11,413 nt of DNA from assembly GCA_905210845.1 (NCBI GenBank), contig CAJLYG010000086.1, positions 1-11,413 of the forward strand. The letters run 5' to 3'. Position numbers and translations under genes: made by a program. Each line of letters begins with the position of its first letter. The first letter of the stretch is position 1. The notes under the pieces are model-generated. The model saw only the letters and a list, made by a program, of their open reading frames with translations, did not search any database and had not been told where the DNA came from. Origin of the DNA: an uncultured Prevotella sp. (GTDB lineage Bacteria; Bacteroidota; Bacteroidia; Bacteroidales; Bacteroidaceae). Shown here piece after piece: positions 1 to 6,351 of the stretch.

Positions 1-587
1 GTGTCGTGGCTGCTGCCAGTTCCAACTCGAAAGGACGGGGCGTGATGTGCTGCATGAACAATATGCTCCTTGATGCCAAGGATGTCACGAAAACCCATAC
101 GACGGACGTCGCTACCTTCCAGGCACCCAACTATGGGAAGGTGGGATATGTCTACAATGGAAAGGCTTTCTACAGCCGGGAGACCACCAACCTGCATACG
201 ACACATAGCGAGTTCAACGTCGACCAGTTGACTGAGCTGCCCAAGGTGGGGATCGTCTACGGCTATGCCAATTGCTCGCCCCTGCCCATGCAAGCCTTCA
301 TGGATGCCAACTTCGACGGTATCGTATTAGCAGGTGTCGGCGATGGCAACTTCTACAAAGATGTCTTTGACGTTGCCCTGAAGGCACGTGCCAAAGGAAT
401 CAACATCGTCAGGTCCAGTCGCGTGCCATCCGGTCCTACTTGCCTGAATGGAGAGGTAGATGACAGCAAGTACCATTTCATTGCATCCCTCACCTTGAAC
501 CCACAGAAAGCACGTGTCCTGTTGATGTTAGCGCTGACCAAGACACATGATTGGCAAAAAATACAAGAGTATTTCCAGGAATATTAA
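1..587 (+). CDS. ansB: L-asparaginase type II, C-terminal part (5' end outside window)
   Basis: Hydrolyses L-asparagine to L-aspartate and ammonia; type II enzymes are normally exported. Reading is open from the window edge (frame starts at base 3), so about 194 of a usual ~350 residues are visible. The segment VTKTHTTDVATF carries the expected catalytic lysine (codon 90-92). The VGIVYGYAN stretch and EVDD (Glu at 453-455, the glutamate that reaches a neighbouring subunit's active site in the E. coli enzyme) are present. The end, TLNPQKARVLLMLALT, is close to E. coli AnsB from memory. The N-terminal catalytic threonines and signal peptide lie upstream and cannot be checked. The GTG at base 6 is internal, not a start. 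A porin follows after 108 bp with no clear promoter or terminator between, so the two are probably co-transcribed. Aspartate ammonia-lyase two genes on uses the product. Confidence 0.96.
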   Translation, partial: VVAAASSNSKGRGVMCCMNNMLLDAKDVTKTHTTDVATFQAPNYGKVGYVYNGKAFYSRETTNLHTTHSEFNVDQLTELPKVGIVYGYANCSPLPMQAFMDANFDGIVLAGVGDGNFYKDVFDVALKARAKGINIVRSSRVPSGPTCLNGEVDDSKYHFIASLTLNPQKARVLLMLALTKTHDWQKIQEYFQEY

Positions 588-695
588 TCCTACAAGGATA
601 ACCCTCACTTTCACATTTTATCGTATCTCTTTCCCTATCCCCCAAGCTCTGGGAGATCAAGGGGGAGTTATATCCTCCATCCAAAACGAACAACA

Positions 696-1904
696 ATGAA
701 GAATAGAATCCTAACCCTCACTGCCTTGCTCACCTTTACCTTGGTTGTGAACGCACAGGGCAACAACACCGGCATGGGAGGTAGTGACGGAGACTACCAA
801 AGCCTATACGAAAGGGTCACCCGATTAGAGAAGAAAAACGACATGTTCAATGTCTATTTCAACTACGCTGCCCATTTTCAGAAAAGCTTGGATGGCCATG
901 AGTGGCAGTCGGCATTCAAGAACCAACAGGCACGTCTTGAGATCAAAGGCAATCTCACCGATAAGATCTCCTATCGTTTCCGTCATCGCCTGAACAAAGG
1001 CAATAGTGCCCAGAGCGAAGACAATTTCGCCAAAGCCACCGACATCCTGATGGTTGGCTACCAGTTCTCACCCAAGGTGGGCATTCAGGTGGGAAAGATG
1101 TGCCAGAACTGGGGCGGGTTCGAATTTGATGAGAACCCGATGTTCATCTACCAATATTCCGACATGGTGGACAACATGGATAACTTCATGGCAGGCATTA
1201 ATATCTCTTATAAGGTCACGCCCACCCAGGAAGTCGATCTCAATATCACCGATGCCAACAATGGCAGCTTTGCTGATGAATATGGCAGTGATGCCCGCTC
1301 CGTGGAAGGAGACGGCACCCAAACCCGGATTTTAGAGAAAGCCAACCATCCCCTGACCTACATTGTCCTGTGGAGTGGAAGTTTCTTAGACAATAAGTTG
1401 CAGACCCGCTGGTCGTATGGCCTCCAAACACAGGCCAAGCATAAGTACAGTCGTGAGATCGCACTTGGCGAGAAACTCAACCTCCCTACCCTGCAGTGGT
1501 ATGTGGATTACATGGCAGCCTTTGACGGGCTCGACCGACTGAAGATCGCTACGGGCGAAGCCATGGAAGGACTCGGCTACACCGATGCTAACCTTTATTT
1601 CTCGGACGTCCATTACCAATCCTGGATCACCAAGGTTAACTGGCAGTTTGCGCCCCAATGGAATCTCATGGTCAAAGGCACGTATGAGACAGCCAACGTA
1701 AGCAAGATCGAACGGCTGAAAAACTACCGGACATCAATTGGGTACTCAGGCAGCATTGAGTATTATCCTGACAAGTCGCAGGACCTCCGCATCTTTCTCG
1801 CCTACTTCGGGCACCAATACGACTACAGTAAAAAATGCGGGTTATCCGACTACCATACGAATCGCATCGAGCTCGGGTTCATGTACCGCATCAAATGCTT
1901 TTAA
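696..1904 (+). CDS. Outer-membrane porin, phosphate-selective porin O/P-like
   Basis: Predicted 402-residue outer-membrane beta-barrel. A signal peptide is clear: MKNR, hydrophobic residues 5-18, and likely cleavage after VNA (residue 20) before Gln, typical of Bacteroidetes. A short heptad-like stretch (residues 34-48, SLYERVTRLEKK) resembles the coiled-coil lead of OprO/OprP-type porins. The rest has alternating amphipathic strands rich in Tyr, Trp and Phe, and the chain ends in Phe, the usual barrel-assembly signal. Family assignment is from overall appearance, so the ion selectivity is not known. It sits between asparaginase and aspartate ammonia-lyase, so entry of asparagine, aspartate or related acidic solutes is a reasonable inference. 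The ATG at 696 is chosen because the signal peptide begins there; no Shine-Dalgarno is visible upstream. Confidence 0.85.
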   Translation: MKNRILTLTALLTFTLVVNAQGNNTGMGGSDGDYQSLYERVTRLEKKNDMFNVYFNYAAHFQKSLDGHEWQSAFKNQQARLEIKGNLTDKISYRFRHRLNKGNSAQSEDNFAKATDILMVGYQFSPKVGIQVGKMCQNWGGFEFDENPMFIYQYSDMVDNMDNFMAGINISYKVTPTQEVDLNITDANNGSFADEYGSDARSVEGDGTQTRILEKANHPLTYIVLWSGSFLDNKLQTRWSYGLQTQAKHKYSREIALGEKLNLPTLQWYVDYMAAFDGLDRLKIATGEAMEGLGYTDANLYFSDVHYQSWITKVNWQFAPQWNLMVKGTYETANVSKIERLKNYRTSIGYSGSIEYYPDKSQDLRIFLAYFGHQYDYSKKCGLSDYHTNRIELGFMYRIKCF

Positions 1905-1926
1905 GGCAAGGAGACGACTTCCTGCC
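1905..1926 (+). terminator. Stem-loop directly after the porin stop codon (weak terminator or processing site)
   Basis: The 9-bp arms GGCAAGGAG and CTTCCTGCC pair around an ACGA loop with one A-C mismatch and one G-T pair. The hairpin begins at the base after the TAA stop. No T-run follows, so it is more likely an mRNA-stabilising or partial terminator structure than a complete intrinsic terminator. It lies between the porin and the separate aspA promoter. Confidence 0.4.
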
Positions 1927-2013
1927 GCTATCCTGGACACAAGGAATGGACAGAGTTTCGTTATTTACAAATTATAAATCGTTTTTCGTAAACGCAAAGC
2001 GGCAAAATCATTG

Positions 2014-2021
2014 TATCTTTG
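2014..2021 (+). promoter_or_regulatory. Probable aspA promoter, -7 box
   Basis: TATCTTTG matches the Bacteroidetes -7 consensus TAnnTTTG exactly. It lies 44 bp before the aspA start codon, within an AT-rich stretch. No TTG is found at the expected -33 position about 20 bp upstream, so the call rests on one box. The leader before ATG is A-rich (AAAATCCAAACAAAG) without a Shine-Dalgarno, as is usual in this phylum. It implies aspA can be transcribed independently of asparaginase and porin. Confidence 0.6.
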
Positions 2022-2065
2022 CCCAAGTAAACAAGAACAACTTATAATTAAAAATCCAAACAAAG

Positions 2066-3520
2066 ATGACTGAAGAAAAGAAATTCAGAGTTGAGTCAGA
2101 CCTTTTAGGTGAACTCAAGGTGCCTGCAGACGCTTACTATGGCGTGCAGACACAACGTGGTATCAACAACTATCATATTTCCCGCAAGAAGATGCGCGAC
2201 TATCCTGACTACGTGATCGCCATTGCCTACGTGAAGTTGGCTGCCGTACAGACCAACCATGCCTTAGGCACGATCAACGACGAGATCGCCGGTGCCATCT
2301 CCATGGCTTGCCGCGAGATCATTGATGGGAAATTACACGAAAATTTCCCCATCGACATGATGCAGGGCGGTGCCGGCACTTCCGTCAACATGAATGCCAA
2401 TGAGGTCATTGCCAATCGCGCCTTGGAGATCATGGGACATCAGAAAGGGGAATACCAATACTGTTATCCCAACGACCATGTCAACTGCGGGCAGTCGACC
2501 AATGATGTCTATCCCACAACCATCCGCCTGGCCTTGATCCGTATGAACAAGACCTTGGTCGGCAGTCTGACAGGGCTGATCTCTGCCTTCCGCTACAAGG
2601 CTGACGAGTTCAAGGATGCCATCAAGATGGGGCGCACACAGTTGCAAGATGCCGTCCCCATGACCTTTGGGCAGGAGTTCAATGCGTACGCAGACAACTT
2701 GGAAGAAGAAATCCTGAACTTGGAGCGTAATGTCAAACTGCTCCATGAGATCAACATGGGCGGCACGGATCTGTTCGGCTGGATGGAGTCTCATGCGGCT
2801 GGCACAAAAGTACCCGGATTCGCCAAGCTCTGTGCCGCAAACCTGAGCAAGCTGACAGGTGAGAACTTCGTTTCCTCTCCCAACTTGGTAGAGGCCACTC
2901 CTGACACAGGTGCCTATGTAAGCTATTCCGGTGCCTTGAAACGCTTAGCTGTCAAGCTCTCCAAGATTTGCAACGACCTGCGGTTGATGGCTTCTGGTCC
3001 TCGTTGCGGGCTCAACGAGATCAACCTGCCTCCGAAAGCTCCTGGATCGAGTATCATGCCGGGAAAAGTCAATCCCGTTATCCCTGAGGTAACCAACCAG
3101 ACATGTTTCAAGGTGATCGGCAATGACACCTGCGTAACCTTCGCTGCCGAGGCAGGACAGTTGGAATTGAACGTGATGGAGCCTGTGATCACAGAATGTC
3201 TGTTCGAGAGCTTGTGGTGGTTGCACAATGCCATTGACACCCTGACAGAGGAATGCATCCTCGGAATCACGGTAAACAAGGAACGCTGCTATGAGATGGT
3301 AAAGAATTCCATCGGCATCGTCACAGCCCTGAACCCCTATATCGGATACAAGAAGAGTACCAAGGTGGCTAAGGAAGCCCATGAGACCAACCGGTCTGTC
3401 TATGATATTGTACTGGAACAGAAGTTAATGACGAAAGAGGAACTCGACAAGGCACTGGATCCTAAGCAAATGCTGCAATCACACCAGTTCCTGACCGACA
3501 AATTGTCATCCAATAAATAA
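2066..3520 (+). CDS. aspA: Aspartate ammonia-lyase (aspartase)
   Basis: Converts L-aspartate to fumarate and ammonia in the cytoplasm; in anaerobic Bacteroidales the fumarate can serve as terminal electron acceptor. At 484 residues it has the family length. Conserved blocks are in order: GAGTSVNMN (102-110), STNDV (144-148), GRTQLQDAVPM (189-199), SGPRCGLNEINLP (310-322) and the mobile catalytic loop GSSIMPGKVNP (327-337), whose Ser328 should be the general base and Lys334 a substrate contact. AAEAGQLELNVMEPV (360-374) is also typical and favours aspartase over fumarase. One feature is odd: after EINMGGT (228-234), where relatives such as E. coli AspA and FumC read TA-(I/V)-GTG-L-N, this protein reads DLFGWMESHAAGTKVPGF. 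It has its own promoter-like box and ends 28 bp before a strong hairpin. Together with asparaginase it completes asparagine to fumarate. Confidence 0.96.
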   Translation: MTEEKKFRVESDLLGELKVPADAYYGVQTQRGINNYHISRKKMRDYPDYVIAIAYVKLAAVQTNHALGTINDEIAGAISMACREIIDGKLHENFPIDMMQGGAGTSVNMNANEVIANRALEIMGHQKGEYQYCYPNDHVNCGQSTNDVYPTTIRLALIRMNKTLVGSLTGLISAFRYKADEFKDAIKMGRTQLQDAVPMTFGQEFNAYADNLEEEILNLERNVKLLHEINMGGTDLFGWMESHAAGTKVPGFAKLCAANLSKLTGENFVSSPNLVEATPDTGAYVSYSGALKRLAVKLSKICNDLRLMASGPRCGLNEINLPPKAPGSSIMPGKVNPVIPEVTNQTCFKVIGNDTCVTFAAEAGQLELNVMEPVITECLFESLWWLHNAIDTLTEECILGITVNKERCYEMVKNSIGIVTALNPYIGYKKSTKVAKEAHETNRSVYDIVLEQKLMTKEELDKALDPKQMLQSHQFLTDKLSSNK

Positions 3521-3548
3521 GACATCCTCTCCCTTCGTTGGGAACGAC

Positions 3549-3587
3549 AACAAAGCAGCCTGGCCGAAACGGTCAGGCTGCTTTGTT
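3549..3587. terminator. Strong hairpin, probable bidirectional terminator between aspA and feoB
   Basis: A 17-bp stem (arms 3549-3565 and 3571-3587, core AACAAAGCAGCCTG / CAGGCTGCTTTGTT) closes on a GAAAC loop with a single G-T pair. It lies 28 bp after the aspA stop and about 62 bp beyond the feoB stop on the other strand. T-rich flanks are modest on both sides (CTTTGTT on plus, GCTTTGTTGTCGTT on minus). The converging gene arrangement supports use in both directions. Confidence 0.85.
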
Positions 3588-3649
3588 CATGAATCATTTC
3601 CATCCCCAAGAATGCAAAGAAGCACACGGGCCGGGGACCAAGCCCTGCA

Positions 3650-6127
3650 TCAGATCAACAACAACCCCACGCGGAAGACGAGGGCAGAGACGATCCATGC
3701 CAAGCAAGTGGTGTAGACCGCAGTGAAAGCAGCCCATTTCCACGATCCCGTCTCACCCTTGATCGCTGCAATCGTGGCGATGCACGGAAAATACAAGAGG
3801 ACAAACAGAAGGAAGCAATAAGCGGTCAGCACGGATATCGGTCCTGCTTCCTCAACAGATATATGATGGGATTCTGCGATATCCTTTGTGATGTGCATCC
3901 TAAGCTTCTCATATTTCCCACCGGCATCGTTATAATTGCTATCATCCCCAAAGCTGTCATCATTCGAGTAGAGCACGCCCATCGTAGAGGCAACGATTTC
4001 CTTCGCCCCCACTCCTGCGACCAGTCCTACGTCTAATTTCCAGTTGAACCCTTGTGGCCTGAACACAGGCTCGATCGTCTTCCCTATCCTTCCGATATAA
4101 CTTTGTTCCTGCTGCTCTTGCTGTCCTAAGTGTTCTTGGTGCGGGAAATAGCCCAATGCCCAGATGATAATGCTCGCCACAAGAATGATACCACCCATCT
4201 TCTTCAAATATTGCTTGCCTTTCTCCCAAGTATGGCGGCAAAGAGCCTTCGCCGTTGGGAACCGATAAGGAGGAAGTTCCATCACGAATGGCGTATCCTC
4301 GCCCTTGATCAGGAACTTAGTGAAGATCTTGCTCATGATCACCGCCATGACGATACCGATCAGATAGAGCGACAGCATGACGATCCATTGCATTTTCAAA
4401 GCGAAGAACGTGCCGATGATCATGATATAAATAGGAATACGCGCCTCGCAGCTCATCAGTGGGAGAACCAGCATCGTGACCAATCTCGATCGACGGCTTT
4501 CAATGGTCCTTGTCGCCATCACTGCCGGCACGTTGCACCCGAAGCCCATGATCAAGGGAATGAACGACTTACCATGCAGTCCCATCTTATGCATCAGTTT
4601 ATCCATGATGAATGCTGCACGCGACATGTATCCAGAATCCTCCATGAATGAGATAAAGAAATACAAGATCAAGATCTGTGGCAGGAAAACGATCACGGAG
4701 CCTACGCCCCCTAATACGCCATCGATGAGCATAGCTTTGAGAGGTCCCTCTGGCATGTAGTGTCCGATGGTCTCGCCAAGACAAGCCACCAAGTCATCAA
4801 TCCAGTCCATGGGATATTGACCCAAAGAGAAGGTCACGAAGAACATCAAGGCTAACAACAAGATAAAGATTGGGAAGCCGATGAAATGATTGGTAAGGAT
4901 CTTGTCTAAGATATGCGTCATCTTATAGGTATCCTCATTCGACCCCGTCTCATATTCCGCCTCTTTCAAAGCCCCATGGATAAACCCATACTTGGCATCC
5001 ATGATGGCTGTCTCCGCATCTTCCTTTGTTTCCTCTTTCACCCTACGGGCCGCATCGTCGCGATGTTTGAATATCTCATCAGCATCAGGCAACTTACGGA
5101 TATAATCCTCTACCTCCTTGTCATTCTCCAACAGTTTAATGGCAAGATAGCGTGTAGAGTAATGCTCGCGCAAGTTAGTTTCCTGCTTGAGATGTTCCTG
5201 GATATCCTTAATGCCATGCTCAATCTCATGCCCGTGGTTGATATGGATATGCCGGAAATGACTGCTCTCACCCTCTGTCCCCTCATATTCCTCGATCACC
5301 GTATGGAACAGTTCCTTCACGCCCTTTCCTGTCGTGAACACCGTAGGGCACATCGGTATGCCGAACAACTCCGACAACTTGTCTAAATCCATGGTGTCCC
5401 CCCTCTTCTGAGTCTCGTCAAACATGTTAAGGGCAACCACCATTTGCACATGCATGTCAATCAACTGCGTGGTCAGATAGAGGTTACGCTCCAAGTTAGA
5501 GGAATCTATGACATTGATAACGATATCCGGAGTATGCTCGATCAATTGTTTCCGGACATACAGTTCCTCCGGAGAGTAAGCAGACAGGGAATAAGTACCA
5601 GGCAGGTCGACCAAGTTGAACTGATACCCTTCGTATTCCGCATGTCCCTCCTTGGCATCCACGGTCACTCCGGAATAGTTTCCTACCCGTTCATGGGCAC
5701 CGCTGGCGAAATTGAACAAGGACGTCTTGCCACAGTTTGGATTACCGACAAGAGCCACATTGATCACCTTGCGCCTCTTCATGGCAGCATCTTTCAACTG
5801 TTCATCGGTCAGGGGACGATCATATACATCATCCGGGGTATCTGTCGTCTCAGCCTCCAAGTCCGGATGGGAAGTCTGTTGCCTTTCCATGGTCCTCGCC
5901 TCCGCCTCACTGAGCACCTCGATCATCTCCGCCTCACTATGACGAAGACTGACCTCATATCCCATGATCTTGTATTTGACCGGATCCTTTAAAGGAGCAT
6001 TCAACAACACTTCAACCTTCTGTCCTTTAATGAATCCCATCTCAACGACACGCTTGCGGAACCCCCCGTGTCCCATCACCTTGACGATGATGCCGCTTTG
6101 ACCTGTTTTTAAATCAGATAATTTCAT
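3650..6127 (-). CDS. feoB: Ferrous iron transporter, FeoA-FeoB fusion
   Basis: Imports Fe(II) across the inner membrane; GTP binding by the cytoplasmic domain is needed for transport. The protein has 825 residues. Residues 1-74 are a FeoA (SH3-like) domain fused to the N terminus, followed by a charged linker (75-120). The G domain shows G1 GNPNCGKT (128-135), G2 SGVTVDA, G3 DLPG (174-177) and G4 NMFD (234-237). A helical region (about 245-405) precedes the membrane part, which begins near 415. The membrane half has the paired Gate signatures: GFGCNVPAVMATR (528-540), LVLPLMSCEARIPIY (553-567), GAKEIVAST (707-715) and YFPCIATIAAIK (779-790). The fusion is common in Bacteroidetes. A histidine cluster at 290-304 (six His in 15 residues) just after the G domain is less usual. 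The gene stands alone, with two promoter-like sites and inverted repeats upstream that suggest metal-dependent control. Confidence 0.97.
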   Translation of the reverse strand: MKLSDLKTGQSGIIVKVMGHGGFRKRVVEMGFIKGQKVEVLLNAPLKDPVKYKIMGYEVSLRHSEAEMIEVLSEAEARTMERQQTSHPDLEAETTDTPDDVYDRPLTDEQLKDAAMKRRKVINVALVGNPNCGKTSLFNFASGAHERVGNYSGVTVDAKEGHAEYEGYQFNLVDLPGTYSLSAYSPEELYVRKQLIEHTPDIVINVIDSSNLERNLYLTTQLIDMHVQMVVALNMFDETQKRGDTMDLDKLSELFGIPMCPTVFTTGKGVKELFHTVIEEYEGTEGESSHFRHIHINHGHEIEHGIKDIQEHLKQETNLREHYSTRYLAIKLLENDKEVEDYIRKLPDADEIFKHRDDAARRVKEETKEDAETAIMDAKYGFIHGALKEAEYETGSNEDTYKMTHILDKILTNHFIGFPIFILLLALMFFVTFSLGQYPMDWIDDLVACLGETIGHYMPEGPLKAMLIDGVLGGVGSVIVFLPQILILYFFISFMEDSGYMSRAAFIMDKLMHKMGLHGKSFIPLIMGFGCNVPAVMATRTIESRRSRLVTMLVLPLMSCEARIPIYIMIIGTFFALKMQWIVMLSLYLIGIVMAVIMSKIFTKFLIKGEDTPFVMELPPYRFPTAKALCRHTWEKGKQYLKKMGGIILVASIIIWALGYFPHQEHLGQQEQQEQSYIGRIGKTIEPVFRPQGFNWKLDVGLVAGVGAKEIVASTMGVLYSNDDSFGDDSNYNDAGGKYEKLRMHITKDIAESHHISVEEAGPISVLTAYCFLLFVLLYFPCIATIAAIKGETGSWKWAAFTAVYTTCLAWIVSALVFRVGLLLI

Positions 6128-6152
6128 CTTACCAATTCAATTCTTCAACGTG

Positions 6153-6183
6153 CAAAGGTACAATTTTCTACAGGATTATGCAA
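6153..6183 (-). promoter_or_regulatory. feoB promoter P1 (TTG-N20-TACCTTTG)
   Basis: On the minus strand TACCTTTG (6160 down to 6153) matches TAnnTTTG, with TTG (6183-6181) exactly 20 bp upstream. The box ends 25 bp before the feoB ATG, giving a short leader. The -33 element overlaps the left edge of the palindrome at 6182-6201, a position suited to an operator. Confidence 0.7.
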
Positions 6184-6201
6184 TACTCAATGGTGAGTAT
6201 T
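6182..6201. repeat. 20-bp palindrome at the feoB promoter, candidate operator
   Basis: AATACTCA, ATGG, TGAGTATT: perfect 8-bp arms with a 4-bp centre, overlapping the P1 -33 element. A second inverted repeat, TGGTGA / TCACCA (6191-6196 and 6202-6207), overlaps its right arm, so the two hairpins could not form at once in RNA. It could be a binding site for an iron-responsive regulator; it does not obviously resemble the classic Fur box. The regulator is unknown. Confidence 0.45.
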
Positions 6202-6225
6202 TCACCACTCGCTGACCGGAGAGCA

Positions 6226-6276
6226 GCCATCCCACTCATCAGGATAGGGGATGGCATCCCGTCTACATACCTGATG
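6226..6276. repeat. Nested inverted repeats upstream of feoB, possible structured leader
   Basis: Three interlocking pairings occur here: GCCATCCC (6226-6233) with GGGATGGC (6248-6255); GGGAT (6248-6252) with ATCCC (6256-6260) around GGC; and CATCAGG (6237-6243) with CCTGATG (6270-6276). The first excludes the other two, because it shares the GGGAT arm with the second and crosses the third. The third encloses the second and could form a long interrupted stem. No T-run follows on either strand, so this is not a simple terminator. It may be a regulatory RNA leader if P2 is used, a cluster of protein sites, or a repeated palindromic element. Confidence 0.45.
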
Positions 6277-6307
6277 CAAAGGTAAGGAGAAAGTCCTGTC
6301 TGTCCAA
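6277..6307 (-). promoter_or_regulatory. Possible upstream feoB promoter P2 (TTG-N20-TACCTTTG)
   Basis: On the minus strand TACCTTTG (6284 down to 6277) is preceded by TTG (6307-6305) with a 20-bp spacer, the same sequence and spacing as P1. A transcript from here would begin near 6271 and carry a leader of about 140 nt through the inverted repeats. The -7 box directly abuts the CCTGATG arm, so the start site would fall inside that arm. Confidence 0.5.
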
Positions 6308-6331
6308 TACCTTGAAATAATGATTTATAAA

Positions 6332-6351
6332 ACCTCCCCTTTAGGGAAGGT
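6332..6351 (-). terminator. Intrinsic terminator of the lysozyme gene
   Basis: On the minus strand ACCTTCCC, loop TAAA, GGGGAGGT forms an 8-position stem with one mismatch, followed directly by TTTATAAATCATTATTT. The hairpin starts at the last base of the GH25 stop codon. It separates the pfp-lysozyme unit from feoB, so feoB must have its own promoter. Confidence 0.75.

Noticed and set aside
6..587. GTG at base 6 as a true start of asparaginase
   Set aside because: The frame is open to the window edge and aligns to the middle of the family, so the real start lies upstream.
638..666. Inverted repeat TCCCCC/GGGGGA between asparaginase and porin
   Set aside because: Only 6 bp with a 17-nt loop and no T-run after it; too weak to call a terminator.
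2333..2794. 153-residue open frame on the minus strand inside aspA
   Set aside because: Antisense to conserved aspartase blocks; a by-product of codon bias.
4130..4651. 173-residue open frame on the plus strand inside feoB
   Set aside because: Shadow of the feoB coding frame; no recognisable domain, and the opposite strand carries all FeoB motifs.
5444..5992. 182-residue open frame on the plus strand inside feoB
   Set aside because: Lies opposite the FeoB G domain with conserved GTPase motifs; no start signal or family features.
6190..6246. Hammerhead ribozyme-like core upstream of feoB: CTGATGA followed later by GAAA and a perfect stem III (AATACTCA/TGAGTATT) on the minus strand
   Set aside because: A valid stem II directly after CTGATGA and before GAAA does not form, and the bases around the expected cleavage point do not pair as stem I. 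The match is limited to the short core words.
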